A stretch of DNA of 64,000 nucleotides, taken from Symsagittifera roscoffensis (Eukaryota; Xenacoelomorpha; Acoela; Convolutidae). The stretch lies in assembly GCF_963678635.1 (NCBI RefSeq), contig NC_087069.1, positions 10,437,206 through 10,501,205 on the forward strand, read 5' to 3'. Positions 47,177-59,500 of this stretch are shown here, piece by piece; the first letter of the stretch is position 1; each line of letters begins with the position of its first letter. The position numbers and the translations under genes were made by a program. Under the pieces are notes generated by a model. It made no database searches. It was given only the letters and a program-made list of their open reading frames with translations, and had not been told where the DNA came from.

Positions 47177-49598
47177 CATCTTCAAGTTATTTATGCCAAT
47201 TTTTTTAGAGCTATGGTGCTAGTATATTCAATCTTTTGAATAAGGCTACCCACAACATGTTACGAAACGATGATTTGAGCAGCTATCAAGTAGAGTCCTT
47301 TATAAATTTTATCTTCTTCAAAACTATAAAACAAACCATATAAACTTTAAACAATATCAAGTACCTTCTCCAAAACTATACAGCCAGGGAACAAATTTTT
47401 ATTTTGATAGTTGGTCAAAGTGGACCGGGAAAATTTCATCTGATTTTTGATTGATCAAAAACTTGTAACTTTAAAACACCGTTTGGCAAAACAAATTTAC
47501 TTTTATCAACAATTTCAACCTCATCATAGTCAGATGCGACGAAACGACTAAAATTCATCCAAGGAGTACAGTTTGGCCTATTTGAAAAACTTCTAAGCAA
47601 GAGAGACAGGTATATGCTTGTGTTTGATAATTTCTGTGAAGAAGTTTTAAGTTCTCAGCAGTTTTTGAGTTCTCAGTTGCTACTGCTGAAAGACACAGGG
47701 GTGTGAAAACATTATATAGCAAACACCATAAATTTCTTCAAGCAAGTTGGAAAAAGAAATTAGAGTCTTGATTTTCTCAATATTTCAAAGTTTTCAAGTA
47801 GTGAAATATCAATAAAATTCAGATTTTACAAAAAAAAACTTCTCTCTCCAAAAGATCAATCAATTTGATACACTTACGAGAAAAGAAAAATAGGATGAAA
47901 AGGAAGAAAAAGAGAGACTGTACAAAAAATTTTAGTTCAATTTACAGTGATGTAAACGCAAGGTTAAAAAATTTAACATCAAGTGTCTCGTTGATTTTGA
48001 ATTTGAAATTTTTTAGAATAAAATTGATTCAGCCAGAAAACACCTCATAAAATAATCGAGATACAAAAAAAATCTAAGGTAGACTTTTTAGGAGCTCAAA
48101 AGCAAAAAAGAGCCAAATTTTCAGATATTTATTTCATCATTTTGGTAGCTACTCAAATTCCACCTAAACTTGTAATCAAGAAGAATGCCAAAGCAGAACA
48201 CAGAGGAACTTGGATCCCTTTCAAAAAATTGGAAAAACAAGACTTAACAGATTGTATTCTAGGGCTTTCTTACAAACCAAGACATCGTATACAACAATTG
48301 TTGCATCAATCATACGTTTCCAATCATGGTGAATAAGTTTTTCCCGATAGCAATAATTTGTTTTTATCTTATATTGATTTTTAGAATTTTTATCAATTTT
48401 GTAAAACACAATGTTTAGCTAGTTTCTTATGCTTCATTTAAATGTAGCCATAGTCCGAATGTAGCCCGAATAGTAGCCATAGTTTCTTACAACTTTTCTA
48501 CCGTGTGGGTAGAAAGTTATGTTGAAGAAAATTGGGAGTTTGCATTTTCAGAATTAACGTCTATTTCATTGTACCAAAACAATACTGAAGGAAAAAATAC
48601 ATTCACAGATGTGATAGAAGCTTCTGAGGAAAAAAAAAAGATTGAACTGGAAAGACTGAGATGCATATTTGTGGCATTTTTGTTGATATAGTTTCAGCCA
48701 AGAGCGAAAAAATTGACAGGTGCACAGAAATTTAAATAAATTGAATTTATGTAACATTAGATAGGACTACATAAAAAGTAGCCATTCATTTACCTGAGGA
48801 TCAATTAGTGTGTTTCATTCAAATTGCTGATTTAAGTCGATTTTTTGATAAATTATCAGTCTTTTACGGTTTATCAGACCTCTACATTGACCAAATTTTA
48901 AAATTTTTCAGAAACTTTAAATCTTTCATTGTATCAAAATAGAACTAAGAAATCGTACAGGCCAACAATTGTTGTTCAAAATTTCGGATTATCGATTTCG
49001 ATTTCTACTTCACACGAAAGGGCTGCTCAAAGCTCAGCTATTTCTTCCATTTTTGTGAACATAAAGGACGGCGTGAGAAGTTGTAAGATTGCAAAATAAG
49101 TTGCGAAATAAGTTGAAACAAAAACAGCTCGAAATCAGTTAGAAGGTGGAAAAAAGGCAACTAAGCTTTGAAATATAAGGGTCAGTAGTCAAAAATTAGG
49201 TCGTAAGAGATTTCGCAGTTTTGTAACATTGCAAAGACAACTTTGACGATATAAAATGAGTATAAATCAAAGTATTCACTTTTGGACTAGAGAGTTTACA
49301 AACTCTTCTTTGGAGATTTTTGATAAAAACCAAACCCAGTTTTGGAAACAAATATTTCATCTTAGATAGAAAAAGTATTTTCCCTTACTTCTTTAGTTAA
49401 GGTAGAATCGAATTTGGTTTTTAGGCGAAGCTTAGTCTCTATTTAGAAATGCGATATACCCACCTTCGTATAAAACTTCAATTATTGAAAGGAAGGTCGT
49501 TTGATGCTTTCAAAAAAGAAAAATCATAAAATCAAAGGATGACTATGATGAGGAGCCGGAACTTTACTCAACTTATACCAACATTCTACTACATTCTC
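47177..49598 (+). repeat. 2.4-kb tandem duplication, copy 2
   Basis: A direct tandem copy of 44793-47176 with very few differences. It carries the same ORFs at 48124-48336 and 48503-48691. Near-identity indicates recent duplication or gene conversion. An assembly artefact (collapsed or repeated haplotypes) is also possible, although the 37-bp indel argues for two real copies. Confidence 0.95.
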
Positions 49599-49608
49599 TA
49601 TTTTCCAG

Positions 49609-49738
49609 TTGTGAAGCATACTTTAACAAAAAAATGGTTTACAACGCCAATGGATCCTCATGCAGCACAAATATCGAAACAAATATCGCAGAACAAATTC
49701 AACTGATAGTTTGTTCACTGATAGAGCAAACACCATAG
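49609..49738 (+). CDS. exon-like ORF after a strong splice acceptor
   Basis: TCTATTTTCCAG at 49597-49608 is a good acceptor. The frame that follows (CEAYFNKKMVYNANGSSCST, then AEQIQLIVCSLIEQTP) is open to TAG at 49736-49738. The same exon with its acceptor recurs at 52149-52260 with two substitutions. No family is recognised. It may be the last exon of a gene whose other parts lie in the 2.4-kb repeat. Confidence 0.35.
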
Positions 49739-50199
49739 GAACAGGGAAAACGTTTTCACTCTGTGAGAGCTTGCCATTGATGTCTTTTTTTTGTGAAAAA
49801 AAAATGTTTGTATCGAAAACCAAAGTTCGATTTAAATTAATTGTCGCTAGAGCTAACTTTCTAGGTACTGTGTGGTAATCTAAACAATAGTCTGAAAACT
49901 GTTGATTGTTCGCTGTTTAGTAAAAAAAATTTAGTAGCTGAAACTAGTTATGAACAAAGGCAAGGGAATCTGGAACGGGAAGCTGCTCATTACAATATTA
50001 TGGAAACTATAACAGGAACCTTCATCATTCCATCTCGTCAAAAAATGCTCCCATAAAAAATACTGCTCCAAAGAAAAATTACATTCATAGATGTGAGAGA
50101 AGCTTCTGAGAAAAAGAAGGTTGAACTGGATAGATTGAACTGCATATTATAAACTTAGAAAACTTAGAAAAAGATCAGATTAAATTGAATCAATTGTTA

Positions 50200-51530
50200 G
50201 AGTGAATGACTATCGATCAGTAGTCATTGATTCTGTTATTGTTTAGCTAGTTTCTTATGCTTCATTCAAATGTTATCCGAATAGTAGCCTTAGTTTTTTA
50301 CAAATTTTCCGCAGTGTGGGTAGAAAGTTATGTTGAAGGAAAAAAGTAGTTTGCATTCTCAGAAGTAACGTACCTTTCATTGTACCAAAACGTTACTGAA
50401 GGAAAACTTACATTCAAAGATGTAAGAGAAGCTTCTGAGTAAAAAAAAGATTGAACTGGATAGATTGAACTGCATATTATCTCTGCATTGTATCCTATTT
50501 TTGTTGATATAGTTTTAGTCAAGAGCGACAAATTTCACAGGTGCACAGAAATTTAAATAAAATTGAATTTGTGTAACATTAGTTAGGACTACATAAACAG
50601 TAACCATTCATTTACCTGAGGGTCAATTATTGTGTTTCATTCAAATTGCTGGTCTAAGTCATTGTTTTAATCCTTTGAATTATCAGTCCTTTACGGTGTA
50701 TCAATCCTCTACAAATACAAATCCATAGTATCAAAATAGAACTAAGAAATAGCACAGGCCAACCATTGTTGTTCAAGATTTCGGATAGTCTATGGTCCAC
50801 CAATTGCAGTTTGTCTGTGTTGTAATTAACTGTTGCACTCCTGGTTTTTTTATGGCAGAAGCACATTGATTCGTGCTTTTCGGATGAAATTTTTGTATTT
50901 TTTTAATGGAAATACAAATACTTATGCAACTGCATAGTCAGGGGCGATTTTAGCGTGGGGGACGCCTGCCCCCTAAGGAATTCGACACTGCTGACCAAAA
51001 TGGTCTACCCTTTGTACTATTTTGGGATATCCAAATTAGGTGACGGACCCTGAAAGTTTTCTAAAGGCGCCTTTGGCGTCAATATTGACTTAGTTTGAGT
51101 AGGTAGGTTGCGCTAAAAAAGCGGAATTCTTTGGTCAACATTTTCCAAAAAATGCCCAAAAGCGCCTTTTTTGGCCTGTTTTTCAAAATTTTGCCTGCGG
51201 CAAAAAAATAATGACCAAAAGATGGTCTTTTCAGTGCTTTGCTTTGAGAGAGCTCGGATATTCACTTTGGTTGACCTAAAAAGAAAGTGTCGACAAAATT
51301 TTCGAAACTTTTGTCGACCCCCTCGAGAAAATCCTAGATCCGCCGCTGTGCATAGTAGAAAAAACTTGCTTTTGATTTTTTCATAAAATCTTTGTAACAA
51401 AAGTATGGCAAAATGCTTGTTGCGTAATTTCAAAATGGAACAAAACTGCTTATTATAAAAATCCATAGCATGGAAAAAAATGTCATGCTGTTTGTATACT
51501 ATTGTATACTGTTTGTAATGTCATGCAGGA
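50200..51530 (+). repeat. diverged partial copy of the 2.4-kb repeat plus block B1
   Basis: 50220-50660 is a diverged version of 46000-46420 (GAAAGTTATGTTGAAG, GTACCAAAACRTTACTGAAGG, AGAAGCTTCTGAG). From about 50548 to 51510 it forms block B1, which recurs at 52250-53190. Confidence 0.75.
50939..51348. mobile_element. 410-bp hAT-type MITE with perfect 8-bp target duplication
   Basis: The left end CAGGGGCGATTTTAG and right end CTAGATCCGCCGCTG are imperfect terminal inverted repeats. The element is flanked on both sides by TGCATAGT (50931-50938 and 51349-51356). It has no transposase ORF. The interior contains GGCGCCTTTGGCG and paired TTTTTGGC words. Confidence 0.9.
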
Positions 51531-52250
51531 TAATCGATTTCGATTTCTACTTCACACGAAAGGGCTGCTCAAAGCTCAGCTATTTTTTCCATTTTTGTGA
51601 ACAAAAAGGACGGCGTGAGAAGTTGTAAGATTGCAAAATAAGTTGCAAAATAAGTTGAAACAAAAACAGCTCGAAATCAGTTAGAAGGTGGAAAAAAGGC
51701 ATCTAAGCTTAGAAATATTAGGGTCAGTAGTCAAAAATTAGGTCGTAAGAGATTTCGCAGTTTCATAATATTGCAAAGACAACTTTGACGATATAAAATG
51801 AGTATAAATCAAAGTATTCACCTTTGGACTAGAGAGTTTACAAACTCTTCTTTGGAGATTTTTGATAAAAACCAAACCCAGTTTTGGAAACAAAGATTTC
51901 ATCTTAGATAGAAAAAGTACTTTCCCTTACTTCTCTAGTTAAGGTAGAATCGAATTTGGTTTTTAGGCGAAGCTTAGTCTCTATTTAGAAATGCGATATA
52001 CCCACCTTCGTATAAAACTTCAATTATTGAAAGGAAGGTCGTTTGATGCTTTCAAAAAAGAAAAATCATAAAATCAAAGGATGACTATGATGAGGAGCCG
52101 GAACTTTACTTAACTTATACCAACATTCTACTACATTCTCTATTTTCCAGTTGTGAAGCATACTTTAACAAAAAAATGGTTTACAACGCCAATGGATCCT
52201 CATGCAGCACAAATATCGAAACAAAGATCGCAGCACAAATTCAACTGATA
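51529..52250 (+). repeat. third, partial copy of the 2.4-kb repeat
   Basis: It matches 48985-49715 (GGATAATCGATTTCGATTTCT through the TTTTCCAG exon to CAACTGATAG) with scattered substitutions, then changes abruptly to block B2. Confidence 0.9.
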
Positions 52251-53190
52251 GAAATTTAAATAAAAACGAATTTATGTAACATTAGTTAGGACTACAAAAA
52301 AGCAACCATTCATTTACCTGAGGGTCAATTATTGTGTTTCATTCAAATTGCTGATCTAAGTCATTGTTTTAGTCCTTTGAATTATCAGTCCTTTACGGTT
52401 TATCAATCCTCTACAAATACAAATCCATAGTATTAAACTAAAACTAAGAAATAGCACAGGCCAACCATTGTTGTTCAAGATTTCGGATAGTCTATAATTC
52501 ACCAAATGCAGTTTGTCTGTGTGGTAATTAACAGTTGCACTCTAGGTTTTTTTTATGGCAGAAGCACATTGATTCGTGCTTTTCGGATGAAACTTTTGTA
52601 TTTTTTAATGGAAATACAAATTCTTATGCAACTGCATAGTCAGGGGCGATTTTAGCGAGGGGGACGCCTGCCTCCTAAGGAATTCGACACACTGCTGACC
52701 ATAATGGTCTCCCTTTGTACTATTTTGGGATATCCAAATTAGGTGACGGACCCTGAAAGTTTTCTAAAGGCGCCTTTGGCGCCAATATTGACTAAGTTTG
52801 AGTAGGTAGGTTGCGCCAAAAAAGCGGAATTCTTTGGTCAACATTTTCCAAAAAATGCCCAAAAACGCCTTTTTTGGCCTGTTTTTCAAAATTTTGCCTG
52901 CGGCAAAAAAAATAGTGACCAAAAGTTGGTCTTTTCAGTGCTTTGCTTTGAGAGAGCTCGGATATTCACTTTGGTTGACCTAAAAAGAAAGTGTCGAAAC
53001 TTTTGTCGACCCCCTCGAGAAAATCCTAGATCCGCCGCTGTAGAAAAAACTTGCTTTTGATATTTTCATAAAATCTTTGTAGCAAAACGTATGGCAAAAC
53101 ACTTGTGCGTAATTTCAAAATGAAACAAAATCGCTTATTATAAGAAACCATAGCATGGAAAAAAATGTCATGCTGTTTGTATACTATTTT
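52250..53190 (+). repeat. block B2 with second copy of the hAT-type MITE
   Basis: This duplicates 50548-51510. The MITE lies at 52641-53040, with the left TGCATAGT retained but most of the right copy lost (CCGCCGCTG runs straight into TAGAAAA). The MITE was carried here by duplication rather than by a new insertion. Confidence 0.85.
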
Positions 53191-53953
53191 TCTTGGTCAA
53201 TGAAATAGTATAAAACAGTATAATAAGCAATTTTTTTCATATTATAACTTCTTCAAAAGGGATCTTTATGTTTTTTCGAGAGAGTGCGGAAAAACTGCTC
53301 GGTCGGCGAAAAAAAGCTTTTTTTTCGATTTTTTGAAAATGCCTTCTTTCGAGAGAATTGTAGTTCTGCGCTGGTTCCTATTAAATAACTCTACTGATTA
53401 AACACTTCTCAGGTGAAATTGATGATTTTTCAATGTCCGAGACATTAACTGAAGAAATAACACAATTTATTGCAATAGTGGTGGTTTCTGCAGCTTAAAG
53501 CAATAGTGCTGGTTATAAATTTATTGATTAAAAAAGCAGAAGTCAGAGAACATTTTGCTGGTCAGAAAATAATTACCTGAGCCAAAATAATTTTTAATAA
53601 ACCCGATAATATATGGAACAAAAATTATGTAGTTTTTAAAGATACTGTTTAATAGACTGATGAATAACATTCGATATGTGTCCAAGTTTGCCACATAGAC
53701 CAAATACCCCTGCTGCTTTCTACCCCCCCTTCCACCACCACACTTTCAAAAAAAAAATCTCTGAAATGCTCTTATGCTAAAGGCATGATTTAAAGACATA
53801 AATTGTGAAGAACAACTGTGTTTTGAGGAGTCATTTTTTTTCAATCGCAATTTTTTTTCAATTTGCAAAATCAAACTTCAAATGAGGCTGATGGTCGCGT
53901 GTGTGTGTGTGGGGGGAGGGGGTGCAAGTTTAACTGGATCTGACTAATAATCG
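53191..53953. other. noncoding interval with GT/G-rich microsatellite
   Basis: No gene. A (GT)n run turning into G-runs (GTGTGTGTGTGTGGGGGGAG) lies at about 53898-53925, directly downstream of the host exon's stop. Confidence 0.6.
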
Positions 53954-54145
53954 TCACTTGATCGCTATCTTAGCGAGTTCCTCGTCCAATTCCGACATGA
54001 CCAGAGAGCACTCTCGATAGAGACTAGTCTGGATGCGACTGAACTCCTTCAACTGGTTCGCGTGGTTCGTGTGGTGGTTGTTGAGCGTGCGGCCGATGAT
54101 GACTTTAGTGAAGTCGTGTTGTCTGTCGAAATCTTTTTGGGCTTC
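53954..54145 (-). CDS. terminal exon of an ordinary host gene (63 codons), family unknown
   Basis: The minus strand has a strong acceptor (CTGTTTTTCAG) ending at 54146, followed by an open frame of 63 codons ending with TGA at 53954. Base composition is clearly more GC-rich than its surroundings. The product is polar and helical (AQKDFDRQHDFTKVIIGRTL; HANQLKEFSRIQTSLYREC; ELDEELAKIAIK), like the end of a coiled-coil or BAR-type protein, though I cannot name it. No upstream exon is visible before the polymerase element at 56.1 kb. The element may sit in this gene's intron. Confidence 0.7.
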   Translation of the reverse strand, partial: EAQKDFDRQHDFTKVIIGRTLNNHHTNHANQLKEFSRIQTSLYRECSLVMSELDEELAKIAIK

Positions 54146-55300
54146 CTGAAAAACAGAATTTTAAAAAGTAAGCAGAGAAAAAAGACAGATTTTGAATGTC
54201 GAAAATAAGTCAATCTAAAACACATTTAGTTACACTTTATCATATCTGGATGAGAATTATTAATTTTTGGGATGAGTTAGTTGTTTCGCGCTGACAAGAG
54301 TATACAATTTGTAATGTGAAAATATCCGCTTTGTACGGGGTTAAAAAAAATTGGGTATTTTCCTCTTCGGGGATTCGACTTTCAGTTCACTCAGAGATGA
54401 GATTTTACGAGATCTATTTTCGGTCGACTACCATGAAATTTTTCAAAGAGAGATTTTCACGTCAAATACTTGGTTATTTTGAGCGCGTGCCAAAAAAAAT
54501 TATTTGACCAAAGTTTTTCAAAAAATGGTCAAAACGCATTCTTGGCCTGTTTTTCTTTTCAACAAAAGACAAAATACACGGAAAGTATGTTAGCCAATCA
54601 TAAATAAGCATTCAAAGACGTGATATTCAGTCGGTTTTGGAAAGTTTTAAGAACGTGGTTGATTGTGAGAAATTTTGCGCATTTGGTGGGGTTGGCAGTC
54701 CTTCTCTCATTGAAATAGCACCCAAAATTTTGCTCAAAAAGCGTTTCTACTAATTTTGATTTATTTCAAACAATCTGATTCAAGATATATCTATGATCAA
54801 GTTTTTATAATAACTAAAGCTTTTAGCCGAAAAAACTTTGCTTAAAAAATCGTTTTTGCTCAAATGGGTTGAATTTAGACAAAAATGATTAAGACAAAAT
54901 TTGGTTAAAAACTCAGCAGAAAAATTTGTGCAAATTTTGTTGCAAAATTCGGGTCCAAACTTGGACCCCAAAAACAACCATTTTCAATTCTTTTTAGTCA
55001 ATCAAAAAATACGCCAAAACTATTGGTTCAATTGCTGACAAAATATATTGCTTACTTAGCACAAGAAACTTTAAGGTGGGCTTATCTTTCACAATTTTAT
55101 ATAGATTGTTCTATTACTGTTTGATTGACAAAAAAGTTCGTTTTTACAATAAAAAACACTAACATTTGAAAACAATTTGAAACGCTTTGCACAATTTTCG
55201 GATATTAAATTTTCTGTCAAAAATTGTTGGGCCTTGTACTAGGCTCACTTTGAAATATTTTTGAAGTAATTGAAAACTAAAAACCCGGGTTGACCTCCAT
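54146..55300. other. AT-rich, probably intronic for the exon at 53954-54145
   Basis: No coding signal on either strand. Short ORFs at 54316-54507 and 54780-54977 have repetitive, F/N/K-biased composition and no family. Confidence 0.5.
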
Positions 55301-55306
55301 AGACCA

Positions 55307-56076
55307 AAAATGCTAGTCATACAATTCCATAAACTAAGTCTATGAAAAAATACTAACCATACAAATTTCATACATTTTGCTAAAATGGTGTCATCAAATT
55401 TTCGAAGAACTTTTCTCTTGTTTTGGCATAAATTTTGGTGAAACGTACTAAATAAAAAAGAAAAATTTTTTGTCAAAAAAAAAATGCTACTCATACAATT
55501 TCCATATGGAAAATGTATGACTAGCATTTTTTTGATGGCAACGACAAAAATTTTTTCGAAGTATTTTTGAAATTGCCCCCGAAAATTTTTTTTGTGTTTT
55601 TTTTCAACCGCAAATTGATTTTCGTACTAAAACATTTTGTAGTCCTGGATATACCAATATTGGATTTTTTTCCTTTTCTCTTGATAACATTTTTCAAAAA
55701 TGCTCAAGACTCCTCTTTTTTGTATGGTATGTTTTTGTATGCTTTGATCAAGGTCTGGTAATTTGAAATTCAAATTTTAGAAATAATCATCTTTGAAAAT
55801 TTTTGCCAAAATTTGAAAGTTTGATACTTTCGTTATATTATTTGCGTAAGACAGACTTACGACATTGCAGGCTGTTTCCAAAGCATTTTTAATGCGCGAC
55901 GGCCAAAACTTTGGTTATTACGATTGAGTAACCAAGGTTTATGTCATTTGTGTTCGGTTACGGACACAACCAAAAATTTTGAGAAATCAATATGTAAAAA
56001 ATCAATATTTTTGGTTTATGGAAAAATGCTAGTCATGCAATTTCCATATATGAAAAAATACTAATCATGCAATACT
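55307..56076. repeat. short palindromic repeat family, several copies
   Basis: Variants of ATGCTAGTCATACAATTTCC occur at 55310-55330, 55349-55372, 55483-55535 (as a palindrome), 56023-56045 and 56050-56072. A related inverted form occurs at 26616-26641. The copy at 55476-55535 is a near-perfect inverted repeat centred on CATATG. Confidence 0.7.
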
Positions 56077-56557
56077 AGTAGTATATGTGTGAGGCGATCA
56101 GGGGGGGGAAGGGGTGGGTGCGGACCCTCATGTATTATCATAGGCTATAGAGTATCCGGTCCGCAGGCTATGTATTAAGATAGGTTATGGATTTTCCAAT
56201 GTATTAGGATAGGGAATAGGTTTCCCAATGTATTAAGATACGAGGTTTCAGATGGTAAGTTTCAGAAAATTTTTTGGCGCCCGATCTAACCATTTTTTAA
56301 CATTCTCTACACCAATGCGATAGGTTTTAGATTTTTCCATTGTATTAAAATACTATTTTTATTTTGTCTTACACCATTAGAGTATAAATTGAAAGTGTCT
56401 GAAACTATGCTGAAAGCTAACTGAAGCTTCAAAGAAGAAATAAAGTTTTTCAGAAAAAAAATTAAATTACTGTAAATTGTTATATTACAGTTGAAAAGTT
56501 GAATAACATATAAATCATTGTATGGTATGAAGTTTTACTACAGTTTATAGAATAAAC

Positions 56558-59500
56558 TTACAAATTCAAGGGCTTAGTATGTATTCCATCATTAAGTACC
56601 TCCCTTTTCAGGTAAAAGTAACTGAGTCCTTTTTTAGTTTGTTCATATGTTCCAACTAAATGGTTGGAAGTTTTGAATCCGCGTTTGGTCGACTTCAAAT
56701 TTACAGCTTCGTCAAGAACTCGTCTGTATTTAGACATTGGTCCATCCCCAGTGTCTTCTAGCGTTCTTTTGTTGAGCCCTTTGCTGCTAAATTTGAATTT
56801 ATCGCTCTTACTATCATAGCAGCAATACGTCTTGCTGCACAGACACAACATTTCAGAACAGCGAAATTCTTCTCTGAATAATCCAGGTTCTCGTTTGTCA
56901 TGCTTTTTGTGAACAGCGCAGCATGTACGTGGAAAAAAATTCTTATCTGCATCAGCTATAAAGTCATCTCTACAATCATTTCGACGAATAAGTGTCCACT
57001 GAGCTTTCTTTTCTGGTAATATACAATCGTCCAGGTTATCTTCTGCTAATGCTAGATACAAAGAGTCCGTATCCATCTCCAACTCCTCGAATTTATTCTC
57101 ATCGCAATACTTGTGGAAGAAGTTGTAGTATAACTCCAACATTCTAAGTTTGGCGCATTGAAGAACGAAAAAACCTACAATAATTGGTTCTCTATGTTCA
57201 ATTGTTGACTTCAGTAGTTCTACTTCATATAAGTCCTTTTTCACAATATTCAATCGCTTGAAAAACTTCTCATTTATTGCTTTGTGTGTCTTCTCATCGC
57301 CGAGATATTTGGTTATCGTGTGTCTGGATCTGTACATAATTTGATAACCGCAAAAACTGTTACCGAGAAGCTTCATCGTCTCAGCAACAACTCCAGAATG
57401 TGGATTCTCGTCTCTTTCTCGTCGAGCATCAACAACAGATTGAACAAATTTGTTGAAACATTTCCTAGGTGTGTACTCAACAAATCGATAAATTTTTGTA
57501 CATTGAAGTCCAGGACTTAGATAGAAGTTAAGAAGAGGTGTGATGATTGTACCATTTTCTAATTTAAAACTGGAAATCAACATTCGTTGTGGGTTTTTCA
57601 GCAAATCGTTTTCTACGGCATAGTTTTTCATGTATTCTCCAATATCGTTTCGGGAGACGTCAATGTTTTTGAATATTGGAGGAAAATTTGAAAATGTAGG
57701 CTTCAACTCGTCAGGAACTATTAAATCGCATTGCACATAACCAAAAAGAGATCTGTTCTTTATTTTTTCAAGTAAAGAATCAGTAGACAGAGGTCTTTTC
57801 TAAGGAAAATTTGTCTTGACATGATTCTTGATTGACGAATCTGTTTTGAAATGTTTCCACCACTCACACTCCCATATTTCCTGAATTTTGTAACCTCTTT
57901 CTTTTATGTACTCTCGTCTCAACTCATCCATTTCTCGCTTCTTATTTCCCCTTTCAATATCTTGTTCTGACAACGATGGACGGGTTTCTTGACATGAGCA
58001 GAAATGATAGTAGCAACCCATAGCTTCAAATACTGTTTTACAGTGATGACAGTAACCATCAATATGAAAACAGTCAATTTTTTTCTGCTTTCCGGTTGTA
58101 AAAACTCTGAATTTTACACTCTGGTCTCAATTCTTGATAAAAGGACATAACCATGTTCTCGAAATTTCTTGTTCTGTTATTTATAGCTTTAAAACGATCC
58201 GTTTCAGAGTCATACTCCCATCTTGTGTAAAGTCCGGTTGGCATCTCTTGACACATTGAGAATGGATATAATTGGCTAGCGTCAATTCCAACAATTGTCT
58301 TACAAATATTTGACGAGTTACGAATATAAGTTTGATCGACAACAGCTTTTCGCGTAAAAACTATTGATGGACCACCAGTCATGTCTTCTCTAATTTTCTC
58401 ACATAAAACTTTATCTCCTTCAAAGAACGGGTAAAATTTGTGATTTGTCGACTTGTGTAAGCAGATATTTGCAAGATTTGGAAGCGTGCATCCCAGTTTC
58501 AACATGTCAATTCCCTTATCATGGTAAAACTCTATCATTTTTTGCATAGCTTCAAGAGTAGGAACAACATCTTTGTTGTTGTACCATCGTAAGAAGTCTT
58601 TGAAAGTAATCATGCTTTGTTGTTCCCAGATGTTTTTCAAATACGAGTAATTTTCAAAACCTGTTGGGGGAATTGATTGAATACGCAACTTTTTCAGCGC
58701 ACTTTGTTGATCAAGTCCTCCATTAACCAGTTATTGGTAATCGTTGAAATCTTTCTCGAGAGGGATGTGGTTTCTCAGTTTGCTGAAAAAGGTTTCATAT
58801 GGAGGCAACTCCGTACAGTCAAGCTTGTCTGGACTGTCAAACCATTCGTAAGGGAAAAAATCTTTGCTTTATAGGCTTTCAGAAACGAATCCAATGTTGT
58901 TGCCCCTCCAAGAAATTTCGTTATGTCCAAAAATTGAACATCTCCAAATTTGAATGAAATGAAATCATTTGCTTTTTTAATGACTGTTGGTTCGATTTCT
59001 TTATCACATATAAGGTATGGAATCAAATAAGATTTGACAAGGTTCAGATCGTATCTGCCGCTATTGAAACCGAACACCGGTAAGGTATTAACATAGCGCT
59101 CTAAATGCTCTTTCACGTCGATCAACTGATTTTTTTGAATTCTCAAGAATTGTGTCGACATGTCATCTTCGTCGCCATCCTCAACACATTCATCTTCATA
59201 ATCGAAGACTTCTAGTCTTTTAGTTAAAGTTCTAGCATTAATTTTATCAAAGATCTTTTTGACTCGATCATTGACCGTGTTTTCGATTTCTTGTAACTTG
59301 GTTCTCATTTGTAGTTTACTTTTTTCAGCCAGAAGTTCCAAGCTGGAAACAAAAGCAATTATTAGAAGTTCTGGATCTTTTTCACACAAGAAAATTGGAG
59401 CATCTTGCAGATTTGAAGATATTGAGACGGAAATAGGGACATGTTTTCCAATCCAAGTAGTTGTTTCAGTTGCTTTCAATTCTTCTGTGGGAACACAAAT

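Noticed and set aside
56758-56952. 64-codon minus-strand ORF within the polymerase
   Set aside because: Out-of-frame overlap with the conserved C-terminal polymerase reading.
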